Assembly: GCF_004115155.1 (NCBI RefSeq)
Contig: NZ_RDSM01000003.1
Location: 558,001 to 622,000 of the forward strand
DNA from: Granulicella sibirica
Lineage (GTDB): Bacteria > Acidobacteriota > Terriglobia > Terriglobales > Acidobacteriaceae
Length of the DNA: 64,000 nucleotides
Direction of reading: 5' to 3'
Shown: piece after piece, positions 53,283-61,567 of the stretch
How the letters are laid out: each line of letters opens with the position of its first letter
How positions within the stretch are numbered: position 1 is the first letter of the stretch
Translations under genes and position numbers: made by a program
Notes under the pieces: generated by a model
What the model saw: only the letters and a program-made list of their open reading frames with translations
What the model was told of the DNA's origin: nothing
Databases searched by the model: none

Positions 53283-54095
53283 TTATCGGGGAGGGAAGAG
53301 AAAGCGGAGGACGTCGGGGAAACGGGCGGCCCACGCGAGCTCGTCGTGGACCGCTCCGGAGACGCGCTGGTAGGCAAGGTCGACGTTGTCGCGCCAGCCT
53401 AGTTTGACGAGGCGGTTGTGGAGGAGATCGGTGTCGCGGAGGTGGCGGAGGCCTTCGGCGGTGCCCATGTCGAGCCAGATACGGAGCGCGGGCTTGGGGA
53501 TGGCGGAGCCGACGAAGGTAAGGATGCTGCGGTGGTCCCACCAGATAGAGGGGCTCATGACTGCGAGCTTGCCGAAGATCCTGGGGTGTTGGAGGCCGAG
53601 GTAAAGACTGATGAGTCCGCCCAGGGACGATCCGCCGAGGCCGGTCGTCGCAGCTGAGGGCTGGGTGCGGTAGGTGCGGTCGATGAAGGGCTTGATCTCT
53701 TTCATGAGGACGCGGCCGTAGGTATGCCCTTCCCCGCCAGCCATGCGGGCGTCGCGGGTGGGGGTGTACTCGGCCATGCGGCGGAGACCGGCGTTGGCGA
53801 TGCCGACGAGGATGACAGGCTCGCACTCGCCGGCGAGGGAGAGGCGGTCGGCGGTCGCGTCGGCCTGCCAGGTGCGCCCGGGAACGTAGGAGAGGCGGGG
53901 ATCGAAGAGGTTCTGGCCGTCGTGGAGATAGAAGACGGGGAAGCGGCGGGTGGGGTCTTCGTCGTACTGCGGGGGCAGGTGGACGGTGAGAATGCGCTCT
54001 TCAGGGATCGGAAGGAAGTTCGAGTGAAAGCTCCAGTTCTGGAGGGCGGGTTTTAGGTCAGGTTCGCCGTCGAAGTCGGATTCGGGGGCTTCCAT
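53283..54095 (-). CDS. putative esterase (esterase D/Fes-like alpha/beta hydrolase)
   Basis: 270 residues without a signal peptide. The family marks are HLPPQYDEDPTRRFPVFYLHDGQNLFD near the N-terminus, the nucleophile elbow TGLGGSSLGGLISLYLG (Ser in GSSLGG) and the late VSGAVHDELAWAARF, holding the catalytic His. It resembles the ferric enterobactin esterase/putative esterase family (COG2382/COG2819). The substrate is unknown. It is divergent from the esterase/ATP-grasp gene set at 54259, and could belong to the same pathway. Confidence 0.88.
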   Translation of the reverse strand: MEAPESDFDGEPDLKPALQNWSFHSNFLPIPEERILTVHLPPQYDEDPTRRFPVFYLHDGQNLFDPRLSYVPGRTWQADATADRLSLAGECEPVILVGIANAGLRRMAEYTPTRDARMAGGEGHTYGRVLMKEIKPFIDRTYRTQPSAATTGLGGSSLGGLISLYLGLQHPRIFGKLAVMSPSIWWDHRSILTFVGSAIPKPALRIWLDMGTAEGLRHLRDTDLLHNRLVKLGWRDNVDLAYQRVSGAVHDELAWAARFPDVLRFLFPPR

Positions 54096-54258
54096 TAGGG
54101 TGAAGGTGGGGCCGGGGCGGGGGGCTGCGGGAGCGACGTCGGAGGGGGTGAGGGGGGAAGCCGGTAAGGTATGTGGTTGATCCGGCTTGGATCGGTGCGA
54201 TTTCAGAACTGAACTCCGGTGCGCTAGGATGGCTTCATCAGACTAGCAGAGGGGGCGA

Positions 54259-54969
54259 ATGCGACGCGATTACAGGAAGTGGTTTTCCCCTTCACTGGGG
54301 CGCGATATGGAGCTTCTGGTCTTTGGGCACGCGGGGCTTCCCATCGTGGTTTTTCCGACCTCGCAGGCTCGGTTTTACGAGTTTGAAGACCGCAACATGG
54401 TGGGGACGATCGCGGACAAAATCGACCGGGGAGAGATTCAGCTCTTCTGCGTGGATTCGGTCGACTCGGAGAGCTGGTACAACCGGGGCGTTGGACCGGA
54501 CTGGCGGATCGCGCGGCAGGTTCAATATGAGAACTACATCATTCATGAGGCGATTCCATTTGTGCGCGGGGAGAACTGGAACCCGCAGATCGCAACGCTG
54601 GGGTGCAGCTTTGGCGGGTATCACGCACTGAACTTCGCGCTGCGCCATCCCGACATCTTCACGGCCTGTTTGTCGATGAGCGGTATGTTCGACATGACGT
54701 TCTTCCTGGGCGGCTTCTATAACAACGATGTCTACATGCAGACGCCAACGCACTACATTCCGAACCAGCATGACGGGTGGTACTTCGACCGGTACCGGGG
54801 GAACACGTACATTCTGGCGACGGGGGTCCATGACCAGTGCTGGGCGTCGAATGAAGAGATGGGCCGGATTCTCCGGGATAAGGGAATTCCGTGCCGGCTG
54901 GATGTATGGGGCGATAACACCGGGCATGATTGGCCCTGGTGGCAGCAGATGATGCGGGCTTACCTGTAA
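54259..54969 (+). CDS. esterase (COG4947-like alpha/beta hydrolase), first gene of the amidoligase cluster
   Basis: 236 residues. A compact alpha/beta hydrolase: MELLVFGHAGLPIVVFPTSQARFYEFED at the start, catalytic Ser in TLGCSFGGYHALNFALRHP (GCSFGG), and the final DNTGHDWPWWQQMMR with the His. The tryptophan-rich C-terminus is typical of the small esterase group that appears beside ATP-grasp genes. It is likely to cut or transfer an ester or peptide bond in the product pathway. The ATP-grasp gene starts 50 bases after its stop. Confidence 0.9.
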   Translation: MRRDYRKWFSPSLGRDMELLVFGHAGLPIVVFPTSQARFYEFEDRNMVGTIADKIDRGEIQLFCVDSVDSESWYNRGVGPDWRIARQVQYENYIIHEAIPFVRGENWNPQIATLGCSFGGYHALNFALRHPDIFTACLSMSGMFDMTFFLGGFYNNDVYMQTPTHYIPNQHDGWYFDRYRGNTYILATGVHDQCWASNEEMGRILRDKGIPCRLDVWGDNTGHDWPWWQQMMRAYL

Positions 54970-55019
54970 GGCCTGGTGGTTCGGAACCCTGGCGGCACGA
55001 GAACCCTGTTGGAGGATCG

Positions 55020-56063
55020 ATGAAGAAGATTGGCGTTCTATTTGGTGTGGAGAATACGTTCCCGGGTGCTTTGGTCGAGCACATCAATTCGCTGAACCTG
55101 GAAGGGATCACCGCGGAGTTCGTGCAGGTCGGCGGAGTGGAGATGGCGGTGCCGTCGGGATACTCGGTGATCGTGGATCGCATCTCGCACGACATGCCGT
55201 TCTACCGGTCGTTCCTGAAGAACGCGGCGCTGACCGGGACGCAGGTGATCAACAATCCGTTCTGGTGGTCGGCGGACGATAAGTTCTTTAACTACGCGCT
55301 GGCGACGAAGCTGGGTGTTGCTGTGCCGCGGACGGTTCTTCTGCCGCACAAGTACTTTCCGCCGAACATCAACGCGCAGTCGCTGCGGAACCTCGAATTC
55401 CCGCTGAACTGGCAGAAGATCTTCGACTATGTGCAGTTTCCGGCGTTCCTGAAGCCGCATGACGGGGGTGGATGGCGGGACGTGTTTCATGTTCACAACC
55501 CGGAGGAGTTCTTTAATGCGTACGACCAGAGCCGCGACCTGGCGATGACGCTGCAGGCGGCGGTGAAGTTTCAGGAGTACTTTCGTTGCTACGTGGTGGG
55601 ACAGTCGAAGGTGAAGATCATGGCGTACGATCCGCGCCGTCCGCATGCGGAGCGCTATGTGCTGGAGCCGCAGACATACGCCCCTGGGCTCTTGGAGCGG
55701 GTCGAGAAGGACGCGCTCACGCTTTGCCGGGCGCTTGGGTATGACCTGAATACGGTCGAGTTCGCGGTTGAGGATGGTGTTCCGTATGCGATCGACTTCA
55801 TGAATCCGGCTCCGGATGCGGACTTCTATTCGGTTGGCGAGGAGAACTTCCGGTGGATCGTGGAGGCGGTAGGGCGGCTGGCGGTCGAGAAGGCGCAGGC
55901 TGGAACGCCGGATCTTCATGAGATGCGGTGGGGGTCGTTGCTGACGGGTGGGACGATTGCTGCTAAGGCGGCTCCGGTGAAGGCGGCTGCTAAGAAGGCT
56001 CCGGCGAAGAAGACGGCAGCGAAAAAAGCGGCCAGTAAGAAGACGGCGGCGGAAAAAGACTAG
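55020..56063 (+). CDS. ATP-grasp ligase with histone-H1-like Lys/Ala tail
   Basis: 347 residues from the ATG at 55020, with GGAGG six bases ahead. The N-terminal part is preATP-grasp-like (KKIGVLFGVENTFPGALVEHINSL). The ATP-grasp domain shows FPAFLKPHDGGGWRDVFHVHNPEEF and DALTLCRALGYDLNTVEFAVEDG followed by AIDFMNPAPDADFYS, where the metal-binding Glu and Asn lie. Residues about 310-347 form a low-complexity tail of repeating AAKK/PAKK blocks that resembles histone H1 and other DNA-binding tails. The ligase part probably joins a carboxylate to an amine using ATP. The tail might bind nucleic acid, polyphosphate or act as a substrate. Second gene of the cluster. Confidence 0.85.
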   Translation: MKKIGVLFGVENTFPGALVEHINSLNLEGITAEFVQVGGVEMAVPSGYSVIVDRISHDMPFYRSFLKNAALTGTQVINNPFWWSADDKFFNYALATKLGVAVPRTVLLPHKYFPPNINAQSLRNLEFPLNWQKIFDYVQFPAFLKPHDGGGWRDVFHVHNPEEFFNAYDQSRDLAMTLQAAVKFQEYFRCYVVGQSKVKIMAYDPRRPHAERYVLEPQTYAPGLLERVEKDALTLCRALGYDLNTVEFAVEDGVPYAIDFMNPAPDADFYSVGEENFRWIVEAVGRLAVEKAQAGTPDLHEMRWGSLLTGGTIAAKAAPVKAAAKKAPAKKTAAKKAASKKTAAEKD

Positions 56064-56180
56064 CTCGCACCTTAAGGATGAAGCCCATTTCGCTTGAATC
56101 CGGCACGGCCACAGCCGCGCCCTTAACGAGGCGGTCGTCAGAGGCGCTCTGACGCCGCCGTCTTGATTGGTCGGTCGTGC

Positions 56181-56816
56181 ATGGAAGCGGCGGAACTGCT
56201 TGTGCTCACTCAACGTCTTCAGGCTCTCGCGCAGGCTGGGCTGGCTTACTCGACGAATGCGTTCGATCTTGAGCGGTACGAGGAGATTCGTGGGCTGAGC
56301 GTGAGGCTACTAGGGGAGATCACCGACGAGCCTTACGAGAAGATTGTTCAGGTGTTTGCGAGTGAGACCGGTTATCAAACGCCGAAGGTGGATATTCGGG
56401 CGGTGATCTTTCGCGGCGACTCCGAGATTCTGATGGTGCGGGAGACGAACGACGGCGGGCGGTGGACGCTGCCGGGCGGGTGGGCGGATGTGGGGTATAC
56501 GCCTTTTGAGACGGCGGAGAAAGAGGCGCTTGAAGAGACGGGGCTGATCGTGAAGGCGGTGAGGCTGCTGGCGCTGCTGGATAAGCGGAAGCATGAGCAT
56601 CCGGCGCAGCCCTGGTATATCTACAAGGCGTTTATCCGGTGCGAGATGGTGGGCGGGGAGTTGCTGCAGGAGACGGCGGAGACGGGTGGAGCGCGGTGGT
56701 TTACTTTGGCCGAGGCTTTGGGGGCTGAGCTATCTGTCGACCGGGTTACGGCATCGCAGTTGGAATTGATGTTTCGGTTTGTGGAGGATCCGGGGATGGC
56801 GGTGGTTTGTGATTGA
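56181..56816 (+). CDS. Nudix hydrolase
   Basis: 211 residues from the ATG at 56181; a TTG at 56163 would add six. The N-terminal ~65 residues form a helical Nudix-associated domain (LTQRLQALAQAGLAYSTNAFDLERYEEIRGL). The Nudix box reads GGWADVGYTPFETAEKEALEETG: the catalytic EALEETG part is intact, but Lys replaces the usual Arg and Tyr the first Glu, as in other members of this N-domain group. It would hydrolyse a nucleoside diphosphate derivative, possibly a by-product of the ligases next door. It starts 117 bases after the ATP-grasp gene. Confidence 0.9.
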   Translation: MEAAELLVLTQRLQALAQAGLAYSTNAFDLERYEEIRGLSVRLLGEITDEPYEKIVQVFASETGYQTPKVDIRAVIFRGDSEILMVRETNDGGRWTLPGGWADVGYTPFETAEKEALEETGLIVKAVRLLALLDKRKHEHPAQPWYIYKAFIRCEMVGGELLQETAETGGARWFTLAEALGAELSVDRVTASQLELMFRFVEDPGMAVVCD

Positions 56817-56878
56817 TGGCTGGCGTTCCAGGCACGGCTTGGGTTAGGGTGGCGGTGTAAGACAGGCAAGGCCAAAGG

Positions 56879-56914
56879 CAAACGCAGATTCCCTTCGGGA
56901 ATGACAACCAGAAA
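56879..56914 (+). repeat. dispersed palindromic repeat R1, copy 4
   Basis: A clean copy, CAAACGCAGATTCCCTTCGG then GAATGACAACCAGAA, 26 bases upstream of the carboxylate-amine ligase start. Its extended flank GACAGGCAA at 56861 is shared with the copy at 35172. It may affect transcript stability within the cluster. Confidence 0.9.
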
Positions 56915-56940
56915 AGCAACGGCAACTGCCAGGAGAGACG

Positions 56941-58044
56941 ATGCGGCCTTCGTTTACGTTGGGGATTGAAGAGGAGTACCAGACGATCGACCCCGAGACG
57001 CGGGATCTACGGTCGCATGTTTCGACCGAGATGCTGGAGCAGGGGAAGATCCGACTCGAGGAACGGGTGAAGGCGGAGATGCACCAGTCCGTCATCGAGG
57101 TTGGAACGCGAGTCTGCCGGAACATCACCGAGGCCAAGGAAGACCTGTTCGACCTGCGGCGGAACATGATCCGGCTGGCGGAGGAGAACGGGTTGGTGCT
57201 GGTGGCGGGGGCGACGCATCCCTTTGGCGACTGGCGGGAGCAGAAGATCTATCCCGATCCACGGTATGCGCAGGTGGTCGAGGATCTGCAGCTTGTGGCG
57301 CGGGCGAACCTGATCTTCGGGCTGCATGTGCATGTGGGGATTGAGGATCGGGAGGCGGCGATCCGGATCATGAACTCGATCCGCTACTTTCTGCCCCATA
57401 TCCTGGCGCTTTCGACCAATTCACCCTTCTGGCAGGGGATGAAGACGGGGTACAAGAGCTACCGGGCGAAGGTCTTCGAGAACTTTCCCAGAACGAATCT
57501 TCCGGACACGTTCGGGAGCTATTCGGAGTTCGAGAATTACATCAACCTGCTGATCAAGACGAACTGCATCGACAACGCGAAGAAGATCTGGTGGGATGTG
57601 CGGCCGCATCCATTCTTCAACACGGTCGAGGTGCGGGTGTGCGATATCCCGATGAGGGCGCAGGAGTCGATCGCGATCGCGGCGCTGATCCAGGCGACGG
57701 CGGCGAAGCTCTGGAAGCTGCACTCCTGCAATCAGGACTATCGGCAGTATTCCAGGGCGCTGCTGATGGAGAACAAGTTCCGGGCGGTGCGGTACGGGCT
57801 AGACGGCAAGATGATCGACTTCGGCAAGCAGTGCGAGGTTCCGGTTCGGGAACTGATCCACGAATATCTTGCATTTATCGACGATCAATTGGACGAGCTG
57901 GGTAGCCGCAAGGAGATTGAATACATCTACACCATGATGGAGAACGGATCGGGAGCCGATCGGCAGTTGAAGGTGTACGAGGAGACGGGCGATCTGAAGC
58001 AGGTCGTGGACTTTATGGCGAGTGAAACCCGGGCTGATCTTTAG
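56941..58044 (+). CDS. carboxylate-amine ligase, YbdK/GCS2 family
   Basis: 367 residues; the ATG at 56941 follows AGGAGAGACG. The family motif FTLGIEEEYQTIDPETRDL opens the protein; HQSVIEVGTRVC holds acidic metal ligands, and FGLHVHVGIEDREAAIRIMN, SPFWQGMKTGYKSYRAKV and WWDVRPHPFFNTVEVRVCD are typical of glutamate-cysteine-ligase-like fold enzymes of the GCS2/YbdK type. These enzymes make gamma-glutamyl or related amide bonds with ATP. It is the third putative ligase in the cluster. The substrate cannot be told from sequence. Confidence 0.92.
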   Translation: MRPSFTLGIEEEYQTIDPETRDLRSHVSTEMLEQGKIRLEERVKAEMHQSVIEVGTRVCRNITEAKEDLFDLRRNMIRLAEENGLVLVAGATHPFGDWREQKIYPDPRYAQVVEDLQLVARANLIFGLHVHVGIEDREAAIRIMNSIRYFLPHILALSTNSPFWQGMKTGYKSYRAKVFENFPRTNLPDTFGSYSEFENYINLLIKTNCIDNAKKIWWDVRPHPFFNTVEVRVCDIPMRAQESIAIAALIQATAAKLWKLHSCNQDYRQYSRALLMENKFRAVRYGLDGKMIDFGKQCEVPVRELIHEYLAFIDDQLDELGSRKEIEYIYTMMENGSGADRQLKVYEETGDLKQVVDFMASETRADL

Positions 58045-58106
58045 TCGTATCGATCGGCAGCCGTGGGTAATACACGCTGGACTGGCGAACGCGGTATTCT
58101 ACACAC

Positions 58107-59195
58107 ATGATCGCTGGGGCAATGGAAAATCGGATGAATTCTACGGTTGCAGTCGATGGGCACGCGTTGCGGGAAGTTCCCTTTCCGGCGGAGTACAGTG
58201 CCGGCGCGCGGAATGCGGCGACCACCTGTTTGCGGATTCAGCCTGAAGAGAAGGTAACCCTCATCACGGACCGGAGCTGCATCGCGGTGGCGGCTTCGAT
58301 TGCGCATGAGTTGGACAAGATCGGCTGCACCTGGAACGGGTTCGTGCTGGAAGAGGTCGCGTTGCGTCCTCTGGACGGCATGCCGAAGATCATTCTGGAA
58401 GATATGGAGAGTTCGCAGGTCAGCATCTTCGCAGTGGAAGTGCAGCAGAATGAGCTGCGTAGCCGCATGGAGATGACCGACGTCGTGAACCGGCGGAGGA
58501 TGCGCCACGCCCACATGGTGAACATCTCGGGCGAGATCATGGTGCAAGGCATGCGGGCGGACTTCACGCTGGTCGACAAGCTGAGCCAGGCGGTTTTGGA
58601 TAAGGTTCGCAAGGCCACGTACGTTCGGGCCACGACCGATGCGGGCACGGATATTCATGCGGAGCTTTCGCCGGATTACCGCTGGTTCAAGACTTCGGGG
58701 ATCATCAGCCCGGAGAAGTGGGGGAACCTTCCGGGTGGCGAGTGCTTTACGGCTCCCGGCGAGGTAAACGGGGTGTTTGTGGTTGATGGCGTGGTGGGGG
58801 ACTTCCTTTGCGCACGCTATGGAATTCTCCGGGAAACCCCGCTGACGATCAATATCGAGGCAAACCGGATCACGAAGGTTTCGAGCGCGAACAAGGATCT
58901 GGAGCGGGACTTCTGGGCGTACACGCATACGGATGCGAACTCGGACCGGGTGGGCGAGTTTGCCATTGGGACGAACATCGGGGTGGAACGGGTGATCGGG
59001 AACATTCTGCAGGATGAGAAGTTTCCCGGGGTGCATATCGCGTTTGGCGATCCGTACGGAGCGCATACGGGTGCGCCGTGGAAGTCGTCGACGCACATTG
59101 ATGTGGTGGGGCTCGGGTTCAACATCTGGCTCGGGGACGCCGACGGTGAGGAGCAGATTATGCGGGACGGCGAGTTTTTGATCGAGGTCGAGTAG
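58107..59195 (+). CDS. M29-like metal-dependent aminopeptidase
   Basis: 362 residues from the ATG at 58107, though ATGs at 58122 and 58134 are possible starts. The later half carries the M29 marks: LPGGECFTAPGEVNGVFVVDG, NSDRVGEFAIGTNIGVERVIGNILQDEKFPGVHIAFGDPYGAHTGAPWKSSTHIDVVG with several metal-binding Glu/His/Asp. A cytoplasmic zinc or cobalt aminopeptidase is likely. In this cluster it might process a product peptide or recycle it. It starts 62 bases after the ligase gene. Confidence 0.92.
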   Translation: MIAGAMENRMNSTVAVDGHALREVPFPAEYSAGARNAATTCLRIQPEEKVTLITDRSCIAVAASIAHELDKIGCTWNGFVLEEVALRPLDGMPKIILEDMESSQVSIFAVEVQQNELRSRMEMTDVVNRRRMRHAHMVNISGEIMVQGMRADFTLVDKLSQAVLDKVRKATYVRATTDAGTDIHAELSPDYRWFKTSGIISPEKWGNLPGGECFTAPGEVNGVFVVDGVVGDFLCARYGILRETPLTINIEANRITKVSSANKDLERDFWAYTHTDANSDRVGEFAIGTNIGVERVIGNILQDEKFPGVHIAFGDPYGAHTGAPWKSSTHIDVVGLGFNIWLGDADGEEQIMRDGEFLIEVE

Positions 59196-59210
59196 ACCGG
59201 GCGGGGTTCA

Positions 59211-60425
59211 ATGCTTCAGCCGTTTCGTGGGGATTTCAACAAAGACTTTACCGCGGCGAAGTATGTTGAGCTGCAGAAGCGGCTCGACGCGGCGGCGCGT
59301 ACGCAGGTTCAGTTTCGTGTGTGCGAGACCCCAGCCTTCTTTCCCAAGGAAATGCTCGACGAGTTGGCAGAGGTGGGGATCGAGCTGACGCGACAACTTG
59401 TTGAGAACCCGGAGTACATGAGGATATCGTCGGGATCGATTCCGGCCGAGTACCGGGTTCCGCGAGAGACTCCGTGGCCGGAGTTCATGACGGTCGACTT
59501 CGGCCTGGTGCGGGCGGCGGATGGGTCGCTGAAGCCGAAGCTAGTGGAGATGCAGGCGTTCCCTTCGGTCTTCGGCTATCAGGACGTCCTTTCGCGGGAG
59601 TATTGTTCGGTCTTCGATTTGCCCAAGGAACTTCGGTGGCATCTTGGCGGGCACGATGAGGCGAGTTATTGGGAGCTGCTGCGCCGGGTGATCGTTGGGA
59701 AGCATGACCCGAAGCACGTTGTCCTGGCTGAGGTTGAGCCGGAGCATCAAAAGACGCTTCCAGACTTCAAGGTGTACGAAGAGCGGCTTGGAATTGTGAC
59801 CGTGGATGTAGCGAAACTGGAAAAGGTTGGCCGCAAGCTTTTTTACCTGAACGATTCAGGCGAACTGGTCGATATACACAGGGTATTCAACCGGGCAATC
59901 GTCGATGAGATCGAGCGCAAGGGGATCGAGCTGGCTTTTCGGTACTGCGACGATCTGGATGTGGAGTGGGCCGGGCATCCGAACTGGTTTTTTCGGATCA
60001 GCAAGTTCTCGCTTCCGTATCTCGACCACGCATCGGTGCCGGCAGCGGTATTTTTGAACGACTGGTTTGATGGAAAGGGCAGAACGAAGCTGCCCTCGGA
60101 TCGAAATGAAGTGCTGTTGAAGCCTTTGTACTCCTTTGCCGGGAAGGGGATCCAGTTCGCCCCAACGGACGCAGAGCTGGAAGCGATCCCGGTTGAAGAG
60201 AGAAGTTTGTATTTGTTACAGGAAAGAGTACATTTTCAACCTGTGATCGAAACTCCGCACGGGATGACCCAGGCGGAGATCCGGGTGATGTATCTGTGGC
60301 CGGAAGGCGGAAGGATGGAACCGGTGATCAGCCTGGTACGAATGGGACGCGGATTGATGATGGGCGTTGATCACAATCGGGACCAGGAATGGATTGGCGG
60401 GTCGGCAGCGCTTTACCCGGCATAA
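59211..60425 (+). CDS. ATP-grasp-like ligase of unknown substrate
   Basis: 404 residues; start 15 bases after the aminopeptidase stop, a tight pair. No well-known family comes to mind. The second half resembles an ATP-grasp fold: RNEVLLKPLYSFAGKGIQFAP, a KP...GKGI ATP-loop-like strand, and RSLYLLQERVHFQPVIET followed by GMTQAEIRVMYLWP with a Glu/Arg metal or substrate site, as in glutathionylspermidine-type or related permuted enzymes. The first half has DFGLVRAADGSLKPKLVEMQAFPSVFGYQ, recalling the Glu-containing ATP-grasp substrate region. It should form an amide or ester bond; this is inference. Confidence 0.72.
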   Translation: MLQPFRGDFNKDFTAAKYVELQKRLDAAARTQVQFRVCETPAFFPKEMLDELAEVGIELTRQLVENPEYMRISSGSIPAEYRVPRETPWPEFMTVDFGLVRAADGSLKPKLVEMQAFPSVFGYQDVLSREYCSVFDLPKELRWHLGGHDEASYWELLRRVIVGKHDPKHVVLAEVEPEHQKTLPDFKVYEERLGIVTVDVAKLEKVGRKLFYLNDSGELVDIHRVFNRAIVDEIERKGIELAFRYCDDLDVEWAGHPNWFFRISKFSLPYLDHASVPAAVFLNDWFDGKGRTKLPSDRNEVLLKPLYSFAGKGIQFAPTDAELEAIPVEERSLYLLQERVHFQPVIETPHGMTQAEIRVMYLWPEGGRMEPVISLVRMGRGLMMGVDHNRDQEWIGGSAALYPA

Positions 60426-60459
60426 AGGTTTATAACGCAACGCGGCTGGAGGATGCATC

Positions 60460-60789
60460 TTGGTAACAGACTGGCAGAAGTTGATGACCGATACGCCGGT
60501 GCGCTCCGCCGTCCGGTTTCCCATTCGCATGGGAATCTGGCTCGAGACCGAACACGGCCGGTGTGAGGCGATGACCGAAGATATTTCGGCGAACGGACTT
60601 CTGTTCAGTGGTGACAGGCTGCCCGAGGTTGACAGCCGGATCGAATTCACAATGACGATGCCGGCAGCTATCATGGGCAACGCAAGAGATCTCATCATCC
60701 ATTGTGTTGGACGCATCGTACGTCATCAGAGACGGTTGACGGATGACCTCGCCGCAGCAGTGATTGACGAATATGTACTCGGAGGCTAG
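60460..60789 (+). CDS. PilZ-domain protein
   Basis: 109 residues from a TTG at 60460, with GGAGG eight bases upstream; an ATG at 60484 is possible. PilZ marks are AVRFPIRMGIWLETEHGRCEAMTEDISANGLLFSG with the RxxxR-like region and DISANG. It follows the ATP-grasp-like gene by 34 bases and precedes the LuxR-type gene by seven, so the three are probably co-transcribed. It may let c-di-GMP influence the pathway. Confidence 0.85.
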   Translation: MVTDWQKLMTDTPVRSAVRFPIRMGIWLETEHGRCEAMTEDISANGLLFSGDRLPEVDSRIEFTMTMPAAIMGNARDLIIHCVGRIVRHQRRLTDDLAAAVIDEYVLGG

Positions 60790-60796
60790 GGATATT

Positions 60797-61567
60797 ATGT
60801 CGGAAACGGGGGGGCAGACTCTGGAATCTCAAGAAATGGCTGAAGAAGCATCGAAACAGCTTGGGATCCGGGTTATTCTTGCAGATTCTCAGGCCATCTA
60901 TCGCGTTGGCATGCGGAAGGTATTCGCGGTGGAGGACGACATTCGCGTCGTCGCCCAGGCCGAGTCGTTAGCGAACCTTTACCTAGCGTTGCAGCGCTAC
61001 CCCACGGATGTGGTTGTTCTCGAAGGGCAACTGATTGCAGGGACGACGGACGCGATTCCGGAGCTCGTCCGGACGGCTCCCGACGCGAAACTGATTGTGC
61101 AGGTGGTGGAGACGGACGAGGCAAACACGGTAGAACTCTACCGCCGCGGCGTGCGCGGAGTGGTTCCACGGTCGATCACGCCGGACCTGCTGATCAAGTG
61201 CGTGCGGAAGATCGCCGCGGGCGAGACGTGGATCGACAACCAGTCGGTTAGCTGGGTGATCGATGCGTACCGTGCACAGGCGACCTCGCTGACCGGACCG
61301 AAGACACAGCCGAAGCTCTCGAAGAAGGAACTGGCGATTATCAGTTGCATCACGCGCGGCATGCGTAACAAGGAAATCGCCTACCAGATCGGGACGACGG
61401 AGCAGGTCATCAAGAATTACCTGCGCAAGGTATATGACAAGCTTGGGGTCTCCGACCGGCTTGAGCTCGCGCTTTACTGCCTGCATCACCAGTTGCTGAA
61501 GAAGTACACGGCTGACCCGGATGTGCTCCCCGTCGCACAGGCCACGCCGCTGCGTTCGAAGATGTAA
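60797..61567 (+). CDS. LuxR-type response regulator with degenerate receiver
   Basis: 256 residues from the ATG at 60797, with GGAGG and AGGGATATT ahead. The receiver (about 23-145) lacks the usual phospho-acceptor Asp: DVVVLEGQLI places Glu76 there, and one pocket Asp (D30 S31) and the Lys (VVPRS) are changed. The LuxR helix-turn-helix is intact (LSKKELAIISCITRGMRNKEIAYQIGTTEQVIKNYLRKVYDKLGVSDRLELALYC). Glu can mimic phospho-Asp, so it may be always active or controlled by protein contact. It likely regulates the cluster or a c-di-GMP/partner-switch pathway. No sensor kinase is beside it. Confidence 0.93.
   Translation: MSETGGQTLESQEMAEEASKQLGIRVILADSQAIYRVGMRKVFAVEDDIRVVAQAESLANLYLALQRYPTDVVVLEGQLIAGTTDAIPELVRTAPDAKLIVQVVETDEANTVELYRRGVRGVVPRSITPDLLIKCVRKIAAGETWIDNQSVSWVIDAYRAQATSLTGPKTQPKLSKKELAIISCITRGMRNKEIAYQIGTTEQVIKNYLRKVYDKLGVSDRLELALYCLHHQLLKKYTADPDVLPVAQATPLRSKM

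Noticed and set aside
54292..54927. Minus-strand frame opposite the esterase
   Set aside because: Shadow of a gene with a clear nucleophile elbow; no ribosome-binding site.
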